From NCBI RefSeq assembly GCF_001280595.1, contig NZ_LITU01000045.1:1-64000 (forward strand): DNA of 64,000 nucleotides, given 5' to 3'. The notes under the pieces are model-generated. The model did not search any database. It worked only from the letters and a program-made list of their open reading frames with translations, and was not told the origin of the DNA. How positions within the stretch are numbered: position 1 is the stretch's first letter; the number at the start of each line of letters is the position of its first letter. Both the position numbers and the translations under genes were made by a program. This DNA is from Paenibacillus xylanivorans (GTDB taxonomy: Bacteria; Bacillota; Bacilli; Paenibacillales; Paenibacillaceae). Shown here piece by piece: positions 26,170 to 35,208 of the stretch.

Positions 26170-27858
26170 TTATTTGCTCTCTTCACCGCTCCACAATTGA
26201 ACACGGTTTTGTACCAGCTCGGTGTATTGTTTTTCCATGTCCTCTGCTCCTGCTTTGTTAAGTTCAGCAATCATTCCATCATAGATGGCATCAAATTGCT
26301 CAGGAGAACTTAGGATTGCTTCTGGGATCCGTTTACGGATAATATCCTGAGTTTTTTGGAAGATAACATTGTAATCCGAGTCACCTGGAGTCGGCATATT
26401 GTACGCTGCTCCCCATGGTTTAACTGGGAACTCATCTTCACTTGGGAACAGATCTTTCCACGTTGTTGCGCCGTATGCTTTGAGTGTTTCTTTCTCCGCA
26501 TCGGAATACGCAGCTACAATCTGTTCAGGGAAATTCGTTGTGTAATAGTTATCCGTTGTATCTTTGACGCCATCTCCATAGTGACCAGACATATTGGTAT
26601 AGAGGCCAATACCTGTTTCCTTCTGGAATACAGCAGCATTATTCGTTTTTTGGTCCTGAATATCGGCCGGAATCACACGTTTGCCATCTTTCACTTCGTA
26701 CTGTTTGCCTTCAATACCCCAGTTCATCAGCACTTGACCTTCCTCAGAAGCCAGGTAATCAAAGAATTTGATTGTACGAACCGGGTCCGGATTCGAAGTT
26801 GTAATCCCTACACCCCAACCAGATACAAAACCAGGGTCCTGGAAGGAATGATCCTGAATATCTTTAGACAGTGTTACCGGGAAATGAGAATAGGTAGCTT
26901 CGTCTTTACCCGCTGCCTTCAATGCGTTCTCCGCATCGGAATAACCCCAATCCTGGTCAATAACGCCCAGTACACGTCCACTCGCAATTTTGGATTTGTA
27001 TTGATCCGTCTTCTGCACGAAGCTGTCCTGATCGAGCAGTCCTTCTGCGTACATATGGTTCAACCAACGGAAATACTCTTTCTCTTCCGGACGTTTGTAA
27101 TGAAGACTTGCCTCATATGTCTCAGGATCAATATAGTACTCGCCGTCATCTGGCGCGCCTGTTGCGAAGAATGCTGGATTCGTCACCGTAATCATGATTC
27201 TCCAGTCATCCGCGTCCAATGTTAACGGGATCGTTGGCTGACCGTCAATCGTTGGATGTTTCTCCTTATATGCCTTCAACACATTTTCATAATCCTGGAG
27301 CGTACGCACTTCTGGGTATCCCAGCTCTTTCAATACACGCTGCTGAATTCCAAATCCGCCGCCTGCATCAAAATACTTCTGGTCTACCGCATAATACGTA
27401 GGCAGTACATAAATCCCTTGATCTTCGTTGCTATATTTCAGCCGGTCCATGTAATTACCATACAGCTTCTTCAGATTGGGAGCATATTGCTCAATCAGAT
27501 CAGTCAGATCGACCATTGCCCCAGCATCCACGAGCTTGCTTAGCTCTCCTTTGGGTGACACAATATCCGGATAATCTCCACTTGCTGCCATCAAGGATAC
27601 TTTATCCTGACCACCACTGACGGCAAATTCACCGTTAAGGGTTACTCCTGTTTTCTCTGTAAGGACTTTCCCCACTTCATCCTTCATACCGTTCCAGTTC
27701 GGACTGGGATCGACGCTAAAAAAGTCAAAAGTAATCGGGGACGTATCACCGCTTGTGTCCTTAAACGACGTTTCGCCGCTGTTTCCTCCACCACAACCTG
27801 CGAGCAAAGACATCGCAAGCACTGGAGCCAGTGCAATCTTCATTTTGTTACTTGCCAT
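26170..27858 (-). CDS. LplA-type extracellular solute-binding lipoprotein, copy 3
   Basis: A 562-residue lipoprotein with lipobox LLAGC (cysteine at about 21). It shares the fold and long blocks with copies 1 and 2 (HPTIDGQPTIPLTL, YKRPEEKEYFRWLN) but differs at likely ligand-facing places: TYYAVDQKYFDAGG replaces TNMGVDNVAFDATGG, and DPGFVSGWGVGI replaces PTGFDGYGIGI. A related but distinct ligand is therefore likely. It starts behind GGGAGGATTACCATT, about 190 bases after the permease genes, and is the copy most likely co-transcribed with them. Confidence 0.88.
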   Translation of the reverse strand: MASNKMKIALAPVLAMSLLAGCGGGNSGETSFKDTSGDTSPITFDFFSVDPSPNWNGMKDEVGKVLTEKTGVTLNGEFAVSGGQDKVSLMAASGDYPDIVSPKGELSKLVDAGAMVDLTDLIEQYAPNLKKLYGNYMDRLKYSNEDQGIYVLPTYYAVDQKYFDAGGGFGIQQRVLKELGYPEVRTLQDYENVLKAYKEKHPTIDGQPTIPLTLDADDWRIMITVTNPAFFATGAPDDGEYYIDPETYEASLHYKRPEEKEYFRWLNHMYAEGLLDQDSFVQKTDQYKSKIASGRVLGVIDQDWGYSDAENALKAAGKDEATYSHFPVTLSKDIQDHSFQDPGFVSGWGVGITTSNPDPVRTIKFFDYLASEEGQVLMNWGIEGKQYEVKDGKRVIPADIQDQKTNNAAVFQKETGIGLYTNMSGHYGDGVKDTTDNYYTTNFPEQIVAAYSDAEKETLKAYGATTWKDLFPSEDEFPVKPWGAAYNMPTPGDSDYNVIFQKTQDIIRKRIPEAILSSPEQFDAIYDGMIAELNKAGAEDMEKQYTELVQNRVQLWSGEESK

Positions 27859-27954
27859 AATGGTAATCCTCCCTGATTCATATGTCTGTCTTATCCGGGA
27901 CTTTATTGTCCCTGTCTATAGCTTCATGAATGCCACTCCGCAGCCCTATACGGT

Positions 27955-27981
27955 GAAGCGCAGGCCAAATGGCTGCGCTTC
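27955..27981 (-). promoter_or_regulatory. Strong intercistronic hairpin between permease and binding protein
   Basis: GAAGCGCAGGCC pairs with GGCTGCGCTTC around a four-base loop, without a T run. A second stem (CGGCCAC with GTGGC) lies at 28009-28033. Such structures between permease and binding-protein genes usually protect the downstream message from 3' decay and raise binding-protein yield. Confidence 0.55.
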
Positions 27982-28046
27982 GGGCATCCTGATGCTTCTT
28001 TTATTATACGGCCACTCTATCTATGTGGCGGCCTGTACAAACTTAC

Positions 28047-28949
28047 TTAAGCTTTTACTGCACCCAGTGTCATACCACCTACAAAATACTTTTGCAGGAA
28101 TGGATACACAATCAGGATTGGAACCGTAACAACAATGGTAATTGCCATTTTGATGGATTCCGGTGAAATCTGTGTCATCTGTTGTGCCATGTCATTGGCG
28201 TTACGTCCGGCTCCCGAGCCCTGCTGTGTACTTTGCAGTACTTTCATCAGCTCGTACTGGAGCGTGGTCAGATGCGCTTTTGAGCCGTTATACAGGTACG
28301 TATCGAACCAGGCATTCCACTGGCCTACAGCCAGGAACAAAGCGATGGTTGCAAGTACCGGTTTACAGAGCGGCAAGATGATTTTGTAATAGATCTTAAA
28401 GTCATTTGCACCATCCAGCTTGGCAGATTCCTGCAATGCATACGGCAGGCCATCAATGAAGGAACGGATGATGAATACGTTAAACGCACTGATCATACCT
28501 GGCAATACATATACCCAGAATGTACCGATCAGGTTCAGGTCACGCATCAGGATGTATACCGGAATCAAACCACCGGAGAAATACATCGTGAGTGCAAGTG
28601 TGGTTGAAACAAACTTTCTCAACTTGAAGTCAGGACGACTCAGTGTAAATGCGATCATTGAGGAACTGATCAAGCCGAGCAATGTACCTACAATTGTACG
28701 CAGAATGGAAACCTGCAAACCTTGCAGCAATCCTTCGTATTGGAAAATAGTTTTATAGTTCTGCAATGTGAATTCGCGAGGCCACAAGTAAATTCCACCA
28801 CGTACGGTATCTGTCGAGTTATTGAGCGAGATAGCCAGTACGTTCAGGAATGGATACAGTGTTACAATCAGCACCAGGGTCATCGCGAGGATGTTGAATA
28901 TATCGAACAGCTTATCGCCCCGAGTAGCATTGAATGCTTTGTTCGCCAT
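28047..28949 (-). CDS. CUT1 oligosaccharide ABC transporter permease, LplC/YtcP type
   Basis: The 300-residue permease has six predicted membrane segments and the EAA loop ESAKLDGANDFKIYYKIILPL (about residues 180-200). The ending KYFVGGMTLGAVKA is typical of LplC proteins. It works with the LplB-type permease 15 bases upstream and one or more of the three lipoproteins. It starts behind GTAGGGAGGGGACGACATT. No ATPase is encoded nearby. Confidence 0.92.
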   Translation of the reverse strand: MANKAFNATRGDKLFDIFNILAMTLVLIVTLYPFLNVLAISLNNSTDTVRGGIYLWPREFTLQNYKTIFQYEGLLQGLQVSILRTIVGTLLGLISSSMIAFTLSRPDFKLRKFVSTTLALTMYFSGGLIPVYILMRDLNLIGTFWVYVLPGMISAFNVFIIRSFIDGLPYALQESAKLDGANDFKIYYKIILPLCKPVLATIALFLAVGQWNAWFDTYLYNGSKAHLTTLQYELMKVLQSTQQGSGAGRNANDMAQQMTQISPESIKMAITIVVTVPILIVYPFLQKYFVGGMTLGAVKA

Positions 28950-28964
28950 AATGTCGTCCCCTCC

Positions 28965-29948
28965 CTACATGATGCTTTCTTTGGTGAATTTTTTGAACAA
29001 TCCGTTCGCTGTAAACAGAAGGATGATACTGACAACGGAGTTGAATATGCCTATGGCTGTACCATACGAGAATCGTCCCATATTCAAACCATAATTAAGC
29101 GCATATAGATCAAGGACTTCCGAGTAATCGGTGACCAGACTGTTGCCAAGCAAGAACTGCTTCTCGAAACCGATACTGATCAGATGCCCAATCGACATAA
29201 TGAAAAGTACGGAAATCGTGGTCCGTATGCCAGGCAGCGTAATGTGCCACATTTGTCTCCAACGGTTCGCTCCATCCACACGGGAGGCTTCGTAGAGTTC
29301 CTGGTCAATACCCGTAATGGCTGCGAGATAGATAATGGCGTTCCAGCCCGTTTCTTTCCACATATCTGAAGCGGTTACAATGTACCAAAACAGGTTCCCC
29401 TTCGCCATGAACTGGATCGGCTGGTCGATAATGTTTAGGTTTACCAAAATGTCATTGATAATCCCTCCATCGGTGGAGAGCATCTTGGTAATAATCCCTG
29501 CCACAACGACCCAGGATACAAAGTGAGGCAGATATGATACCGTTTGCACAGCACGCTTGAAGAACATGCCTTTCATCTCATTCAAGAGAATCGCAAAGAA
29601 AATCGGCACGATAAAACCGATAACCAGTCCCATCAAGCTCATTGCAAGTGTATTTCGAAGTACCAGATAGAAACGATCGTCACTGAACAACTCTACAAAG
29701 TGTTTAAAACCAACCCATTGTTGATCGCCGAACGATCTAGCCGGTTTATAGTTTTGGAAAGCCATTGTCCATCCCCATAGTGGCAGATAGTTAAATACAA
29801 AAACCCAAACTACGAATGGCAATGACATGAGATAGAGATACTTTTGCTGTTTCATGCTGTCCCAAATTCTGTTCCGCCGTTTTTGTGTTGGCGGATTGGG
29901 GTCACTGCTTTTTTTCGCGGAAGCGGATTTTTCTGTTAGCGTTTCCAT
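28965..29948 (-). CDS. CUT1 oligosaccharide ABC transporter permease, LplB type
   Basis: The 327-residue permease begins with a charged cytoplasmic tail (residues 1-35) and then about six membrane segments. The EAA loop is QELYEASRVDGANRWRQMWHITLP. FNYLPLWGWTMAFQNYKP is the usual LplB first periplasmic loop. It starts behind GAGGAGGGGGAACGGAG. AAAACGTTTT motifs lie upstream at 30155 and 30239. It heads the permease-lipoprotein unit. Confidence 0.92.
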   Translation of the reverse strand: METLTEKSASAKKSSDPNPPTQKRRNRIWDSMKQQKYLYLMSLPFVVWVFVFNYLPLWGWTMAFQNYKPARSFGDQQWVGFKHFVELFSDDRFYLVLRNTLAMSLMGLVIGFIVPIFFAILLNEMKGMFFKRAVQTVSYLPHFVSWVVVAGIITKMLSTDGGIINDILVNLNIIDQPIQFMAKGNLFWYIVTASDMWKETGWNAIIYLAAITGIDQELYEASRVDGANRWRQMWHITLPGIRTTISVLFIMSIGHLISIGFEKQFLLGNSLVTDYSEVLDLYALNYGLNMGRFSYGTAIGIFNSVVSIILLFTANGLFKKFTKESIM

Positions 29949-30154
29949 CTCCGTTCCCCCTCCTCTGTTTTATAAAATAATCATACCTGATAGAGCGTTT
30001 TCAAAATACCAGCTGGATTTTAGAGAAAATCATATAAAAATTAGATATACCCCTAAATAATCCGATATAATATCTATAAAATTAGTGATAATGACGCTGT
30101 CTATTATTAGATAATTAAATTAAAAGGGAATTTATTTTGAAAATGGTAATTTAC

Positions 30155-30165
30155 GAAAACGTTTT
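30155..30165. promoter_or_regulatory. GAAAACGTTTT motif before the permease operon
   Basis: It lies about 207 bases upstream of the LplB-type start, with a degenerate copy (GAAATCGTTTAC) 14 bases further. The spacing resembles the pair at 26081-26106. The 29949-30305 gap holds this, another copy at 30239, a terminator, and AT-rich sequence. Confidence 0.5.
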
Positions 30166-30192
30166 ATAGAAATCGTTTACTTTATGTAAAAC

Positions 30193-30222
30193 TAAAAAGA
30201 AAAGGACCTCAAGGGTCCTTTC
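30193..30222 (-). terminator. Terminator of the YesM/YesN operon
   Basis: AAAGGACC pairs with GGTCCTTT and is followed on the minus strand by TTCTTTTTAG. It separates the regulatory genes from the permease operon. Confidence 0.8.
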
Positions 30223-30238
30223 AATAGACTATAAACTC

Positions 30239-30250
30239 GAAAACGTTTTA
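30239..30250. promoter_or_regulatory. GAAAACGTTTTA motif after the response-regulator gene
   Basis: Same core palindrome as elsewhere in the locus, between the stop codon at 30306 and the terminator at 30193-30222. Its position before the terminator is odd for an operator unless it acts with the 30155 copy. Confidence 0.4.
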
Positions 30251-30305
30251 TAACTAATCAGGAGAAATACCACACGATAGAAGTGCTTCCCACTGAAATC
30301 ATGGC

Positions 30306-31910
30306 CTACTCCCGTTCCGGCTCTCCTGAAGAATCCTTGGACTGTGATCTGGCAAGCTCTCTAGCATGTTTGTATGCTGAAGGCGACTCCCCGACGTACT
30401 TCTTGAATTTGCCGTGGAAGTAATCCACGTTGGCATACCCTACTCTCGCGGCGACCTGGTGCACCTTTAGCCCTTCATCTAGCAGTTCCTTCGCCTTCTC
30501 CATTCGAACCTTATCCAGAAATGCATTGAAATATTCTCCGGTATGGTTTTTGAACAGCTTACCCAAATAACTGCTATTGTAGTTGAATACCTCCGCGAGT
30601 ACCTCCAGCTTGAGATTTTCGCCCGGATTCCGACGGATAAATTCAATCATCTGTTTCAGTACCGTATCCTTGCTCCCTCCACCCATGCGCTGAATAAGCC
30701 TGTTCAGATGTTCAGCGGCCATCACTTTGAGATCCAGCAACGTTAATTGATGGTAAACCTCCGTAATGAGAACAGAATGCTCCTGCATGATGGATTGCAT
30801 ATGCTGATTGGTTGCCGCAAGTTTGTTAATCGCCAATGAAAACACTTGGGAGAACGACGTCTTAATCGCCTGTTCTGTCTGGTGAAGCGGAATCAGGCGT
30901 TCTTCCATCTCAATCAACACACGCATCACTGACTCGGTGCTCCGAATGTCGAGCGCATAATACAGCTTGTCTGCTAACTCTGCTTCATCCGGTTCACCAC
31001 TTTCTTCCCCAATCGCTACAACTGGCCCCGAAGCACCTTCGCTCTTCTTCTCTTCGTTCCATAACATAACACGTTGTTCCGCGAACAGAAAACGTCTACC
31101 TAATACTCCGGTGGCCTGATTATAGGAATGTGCGATGTCTGCTGTGGAATTCACAGGTTGACCTGCTGCGACATACATGTGAATATCCCATTCTTCAAGC
31201 ATGCCTTTCAATTCAACATATAAATTCTGAGCAGATTGTACGGTCAAAATAGGCTCTTTGCATAACAGTCCCAGTCCGGAATGGAATGAAAACACAATGC
31301 CCCGATCTTTCTGGTCAAAAACTTCCGCCAGTCTGCGTTTCACCACACTACCACGCTGTAAATCAGGTTCTGCATGCATCTCCAGCAGCACAACCTGATA
31401 CTGCAACCAATTCAATCCTAGAGCATTTGCTTCCATCGTTTTTGTACCTTCCATGCTATCAAACAGCAACGCTTCAATCTGATGCTCCCGGTAGGCTGTA
31501 TCCTCACCAGCATGGCGAGCCAGTGTCTCCCGCTCCCGTGTCAGCATCACAGAAATCCGCTCCAGCTCACTGATAATCTCCTCTTCATCTACCGGCTTGA
31601 GCAGATATCCATCCACGCCAAAACTGATGGCTTTCTTGGCATAATCAAAATCGGCGTACCCACTCAGGATCAGAAAGTGCGAACCCGGATGGGTCTGCCG
31701 CACTTCTTCAATGACATCCAGTCCGGTCATGCCGGGCATGCGAATATCAATGATCGTCAGGTCCGGTTCCAGCTCTTCGAAGCGGGTGATAGCCTCACGC
31801 CCGCTCGCAGCTGTACCAATCACCTGAAATCCGTATTTTTCCCAATCAATGATCGTTGTCAGTCCTTCACGTATGCTCGGTTCATCATCTACCAATAACA
31901 CTTTATACAT
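30306..31910 (-). CDS. YesN-type response regulator with AraC DNA-binding domain
   Basis: The 534-residue activator has an N-terminal receiver (YKVLLVDDEPSIREGL, phosphoacceptor Asp in LTIIDIRMPG near residue 55), a central region of unknown fold, and a C-terminal AraC pair of helix-turn-helices (AARVGYANVDYFHGKFKKYVGESPSAYK). The ATG at 31910 lies inside the end of the kinase gene (8-base overlap) behind GGAGGAG. It should answer to the sensor YesM and activate the adjoining oligosaccharide genes. Confidence 0.9.
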   Translation of the reverse strand: MYKVLLVDDEPSIREGLTTIIDWEKYGFQVIGTAASGREAITRFEELEPDLTIIDIRMPGMTGLDVIEEVRQTHPGSHFLILSGYADFDYAKKAISFGVDGYLLKPVDEEEIISELERISVMLTRERETLARHAGEDTAYREHQIEALLFDSMEGTKTMEANALGLNWLQYQVVLLEMHAEPDLQRGSVVKRRLAEVFDQKDRGIVFSFHSGLGLLCKEPILTVQSAQNLYVELKGMLEEWDIHMYVAAGQPVNSTADIAHSYNQATGVLGRRFLFAEQRVMLWNEEKKSEGASGPVVAIGEESGEPDEAELADKLYYALDIRSTESVMRVLIEMEERLIPLHQTEQAIKTSFSQVFSLAINKLAATNQHMQSIMQEHSVLITEVYHQLTLLDLKVMAAEHLNRLIQRMGGGSKDTVLKQMIEFIRRNPGENLKLEVLAEVFNYNSSYLGKLFKNHTGEYFNAFLDKVRMEKAKELLDEGLKVHQVAARVGYANVDYFHGKFKKYVGESPSAYKHARELARSQSKDSSGEPERE

Positions 31911-33693
31911 GCTGGTCTCCTCCTGCTGGCAAGGTGAAAGAAACCTCTGTTCCTTCCCCGTACACACTCTTAATCTGTAATCCGTATGGCTCACCGTAGG
32001 TCAATGTTAAACGTTGATGTACATTACGCATGCCGATCCGGCTCTTCTCCTGTTCTTCCGGTCCACAGATGAACTGCATCACTTCAGCCAGACGCTCCGG
32101 CGTAATGCCTGCCCCATCGTCATCGACACGCACCTGGACAACATCCTCCACTAAACGAATATTTATATTCACACGGACTGTGCCCTCTTTATTTTCCAAG
32201 CCATGCACAATCGCATTCTCAACCAGAGGTTGAATGATCAAAGGAGGGATGTATATCTTCTCCACCTCCGAATCGATATGGATCTGGAAAGCAAGACGGT
32301 CGCCGTAACGGAATTTCTGAATTTCCAGATAAGAACGTACCATCTCCAGTTCAGCTCTGAAAGTCGTTTTGCCGCTACCAATCTCCAGACTTTTGCGCAT
32401 CAGTTTGCCCAACAGCCTGACGATATTTGCAATCTCCGCTTCCCCTTTGATATGGGCTTTCATGCGGATCGACTCCAGTGCATTAAACAAAAAATGAGGA
32501 TTGATCTGGCTGGCCATCATTTTCAGTTTAATCTCTTTCTGCGCGATTTCCAATTGATTGTTCTGTTCCGTTGCCTCTACCACTTGAGTCATCAGTTCAT
32601 TAATACTCTTCACCATGTAATTGAACTGCCTCGACAGTTGCCCGATCTCATCATTCCCATCAATGCGGGAGGTGACATTCAGATCACCCAGCGCGAGCTT
32701 GTTCAGATGTTTGCTGAGGCGTAACAATCGGTTCGAAGTAAGAAATGAAATGATATATACAAGCAACAATGCAATGACCAGCACAAGCGTAATGAAAAGC
32801 ATACCAATCATGCTAATGGTATTGGCATCTTTGACGATATTTTTGGTTGCAAACACCGAAATGATTTTCAGGCTATTCATGCTTGATCCAGGACTGATCT
32901 CATCAATGACAATGTTGGATGGCTCCCCTTGAAAATCAGCTTCAATTGTGCCTTTGGCCTGATTTTGCAAATCTACGCCAAAGTCCAGTTCATCCAACGT
33001 TTTACCCACCAGATCGGTATTTTTGGCCGCAACCACATAGCCCTGCTCGTCCGTAATCAACGTCTCGAACGGTTCCTGACGTAACAATCCATTCAACTCA
33101 TCCTGATTGATCACAATCATCAGCACGCCCTCGGTCCGATATTCGGCAAAAGGCACTTTGCGCACCAGACTGAGTTTGTGTACAGGATTGTCTCCCTTGT
33201 CTGGGATGTAAAACCAGCCGATACTGGTTGTTCCCAACGCCTTCTGGTACCAATAGCTCTCTTGGGTCTGCTCGTCCACCGGGATAAACTCCAGATTGTT
33301 GATCAGCGTCGGATTGGTCGAGTAAAACCGAATGCCCGCAACCTCACGGTACAGACGCTTGTATTCCTGAAAATCTTTATACGCGAGGTAAGCCGAAGTC
33401 AGCTCCACAACGCTTTGGTATCGTTTGTTCACAATTTCCTTCAGTTCATTGTTGAACATCAAAATGTTGGAAATATCTGTGGGTACACGCAGCAGTGTGG
33501 CGGTCTGACTCTTGACCTTTTCCACGTTGTTGATCGTCTGTCCAATGGCATTGTCCAGCGCCTGCTTGCGAAAGTATCCGGTTACAGCAAGTCCAATGAT
33601 CAGTACCGGAATCATGACAACAAGTACATAGGATATGAGCAATTTATGCTTTAATTTAAGATTATTGGATGTTCGTATGAGCCTTCTAAACAT
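31903..33693 (-). CDS. YesM-type sensor histidine kinase
   Basis: The 596-residue membrane kinase has a membrane segment near 18-40, a large outer sensor domain (about 40-295), a second membrane segment near 298-320, a HAMP domain, the His_kinase domain with phosphoacceptor in QINPHFLFNALESIRMKA, and an HATPase domain with VENAIVHG and DDGAGI. This layout is typical of YesM/LytS-type kinases controlling carbohydrate genes. It overlaps the response-regulator gene. A cre-like site lies 22 bases upstream of its start. Confidence 0.92.
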   Translation of the reverse strand: MFRRLIRTSNNLKLKHKLLISYVLVVMIPVLIIGLAVTGYFRKQALDNAIGQTINNVEKVKSQTATLLRVPTDISNILMFNNELKEIVNKRYQSVVELTSAYLAYKDFQEYKRLYREVAGIRFYSTNPTLINNLEFIPVDEQTQESYWYQKALGTTSIGWFYIPDKGDNPVHKLSLVRKVPFAEYRTEGVLMIVINQDELNGLLRQEPFETLITDEQGYVVAAKNTDLVGKTLDELDFGVDLQNQAKGTIEADFQGEPSNIVIDEISPGSSMNSLKIISVFATKNIVKDANTISMIGMLFITLVLVIALLLVYIISFLTSNRLLRLSKHLNKLALGDLNVTSRIDGNDEIGQLSRQFNYMVKSINELMTQVVEATEQNNQLEIAQKEIKLKMMASQINPHFLFNALESIRMKAHIKGEAEIANIVRLLGKLMRKSLEIGSGKTTFRAELEMVRSYLEIQKFRYGDRLAFQIHIDSEVEKIYIPPLIIQPLVENAIVHGLENKEGTVRVNINIRLVEDVVQVRVDDDGAGITPERLAEVMQFICGPEEQEKSRIGMRNVHQRLTLTYGEPYGLQIKSVYGEGTEVSFTLPAGGDQHV

Positions 33694-33713
33694 ATCTACA
33701 CCTTCCGTCGCTT

Positions 33714-33727
33714 ATAAGCGCTTACAT
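33714..33727 (-). promoter_or_regulatory. cre-like site before the sensor kinase
   Basis: On the minus strand TGTAAGCGCTTATA fits the CcpA site consensus but for one base near the end. It is centred on the palindrome TAAGCGCTTA (33715-33724) and would place the kinase operon under glucose repression. Confidence 0.5.
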
Positions 33728-33782
33728 ATAAAGGTCAGTACATATTACGCCTGCCCTTCCAATTTATCATACCACATAACAG

Positions 33783-33802
33783 CAAAAGCCCTGCAAGAGG
33801 GC
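33783..33802 (-). terminator. Terminator of the MFS exporter gene
   Basis: AGCCCT and AGGGCT arms with a four-base loop, then TTTTG on the minus strand, about 85 bases past the MFS stop codon. Confidence 0.6.
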
Positions 33803-33886
33803 TCCGAAAAAAGGCTGTATGCTGAATGATAAAACAAACATGATGCTTATATAGCTCATTCTAATGTAGAAAGGAAAACAGTTTGC

Positions 33887-35065
33887 TTATCGGCTGCGCG
33901 CTGAGCGGAATCCATGCCCTTTGGCACGCAACGCAACAATCAAAGCCACAAGTGTTAGAAGCAGAATAGCCCAGGTGAAGGACGAGGCTCCCCATTGATT
34001 CAGAAGCACACCTCCCGCCAATCCACCTATAGCAATAGCGAGATTCCACACGGTCGTATTAATGGGCATAACGATGTCCACCCCCTGCTCCCCGGCAGCT
34101 TGGGCAAGTGCAGTCTGCAACAGTGTAGCCGCGCCACCAAATGTCAGACCCCACAGCGCAACAGAACCAAAGACAACGACAGCGTGCTCACTCCAAAGAC
34201 CCAATACAAGTGAGATCAGTGCAAAGCCCGCAAGACTGATAAGAACCAGCATACGCAACCAGCGATCAATAAGCATACCTGTAATCCAGATGCCCACCAA
34301 TGCCATCAGGCCAAACACAAGTAACATGAGTCCAACCTTCGATTCCAGACCGACATCAGCGAGGAACGGAGCAATATACGTGTACAAAATATTATGAGCC
34401 AACATCCAGGTCAGAACGACAGCCAGAATGGGAATTACGCCTGGGGTCAGCAGCACCTTTGTTGAAGAGATGCGCTGATCAGCAGACTGTCCCGGATAAT
34501 CGGGCACTTTCCAGAGCACCCAGAAAATCAATACAAACGCCAATAATGACATCAGCCAGAATACGGAGCGCCAGCCCATAAAGGAACCCAGCAGCGTTCC
34601 TGCAGGAACACCAAACGATAAGGCAATCGGTGTGCCTATCATCGCGACAGCCATGCCCCTTCCCTTGAGATGGTCAGGCACCATTCGTAGTGCATAACTG
34701 CCAATCAGGCCCCAGGAAACACCAGCTGCAACACCGGCAAAAAAACGAGCGACAAGGGTCAGTATATAGTTTGACGAGAGCGCTGTAATGGTGTTGAAGA
34801 TCAGAAAACCGATAATCGCTAGAAGCAAAAGCGGACGGCGTCGCCAGCCCCTTGTCAGCACGGCCACAGGTATGGCGGCAATCAGCGATCCAACTGCGTA
34901 AAATGTGACAAGCTGCCCTGCCCCTGCCTCAGAGACCTGCAGCCCTTCCTTAATTTGCGGCAGCAACCCCGCGGGAAGAGTTTCAGTCATAATAGCTATA
35001 AAACCAGCCATAGCCAAGGCCAGCAGCCCCAACCATGGGAAACGTTGAGAAGATTTATCGGACAT
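33887..35065 (-). CDS. MFS exporter, AraJ/drug-efflux type
   Basis: The 392-residue protein has about twelve membrane segments and belongs to the DHA1-type MFS exporters often annotated as sugar efflux or chloramphenicol-resistance-like proteins. The first segment is followed by ETLPAGLLPQIKEGLQVSEAGAGQLV, which is typical of that group; the loop-2 motif is VLTRGWRRRPLLL. The substrate is unknown. It starts behind AAAGGAGCTGCACAG and is divergent from a TetR gene, with shared operator-like repeats between them, so it is probably repressed by that regulator. Confidence 0.88.
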   Translation of the reverse strand: MSDKSSQRFPWLGLLALAMAGFIAIMTETLPAGLLPQIKEGLQVSEAGAGQLVTFYAVGSLIAAIPVAVLTRGWRRRPLLLLAIIGFLIFNTITALSSNYILTLVARFFAGVAAGVSWGLIGSYALRMVPDHLKGRGMAVAMIGTPIALSFGVPAGTLLGSFMGWRSVFWLMSLLAFVLIFWVLWKVPDYPGQSADQRISSTKVLLTPGVIPILAVVLTWMLAHNILYTYIAPFLADVGLESKVGLMLLVFGLMALVGIWITGMLIDRWLRMLVLISLAGFALISLVLGLWSEHAVVVFGSVALWGLTFGGAATLLQTALAQAAGEQGVDIVMPINTTVWNLAIAIGGLAGGVLLNQWGASSFTWAILLLTLVALIVALRAKGHGFRSARSR

Positions 35066-35110
35066 CTGTGCAGCTCCTTTTTAGATTATATAGGACATAC
35101 AATCGAATTA

Positions 35111-35172
35111 TGGATCGATCATTCCTTATATTACCCACCCTCTCAAACCTTGTCAATGACTTTTGGATCGAT
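35111..35172. promoter_or_regulatory. Divergent promoter region with two TGGATCGAT sites
   Basis: TGGATCGATC at 35111-35120 and TGGATCGAT at 35164-35172 contain the palindrome ATCGAT and flank the intergenic centre. The second lies in the 17-base spacer between a possible TTGTCA (35150-35155) and TAGTAT (35173-35178) promoter of the TetR gene; the first is near the -35 area of the MFS gene, whose likely -10 is TATAAT (35085-35090, minus strand). Confidence 0.6.
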
Positions 35173-35208
35173 TAGTATATAATTAAGAAAAACAAGGGGG
35201 AATCTCTT

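Noticed and set aside
22070..27858. Assembly artefact explaining lipoprotein copies 1 and 2
   Set aside because: Their flanks, signal peptides, linkers and many synonymous positions differ, so they are true paralogues.
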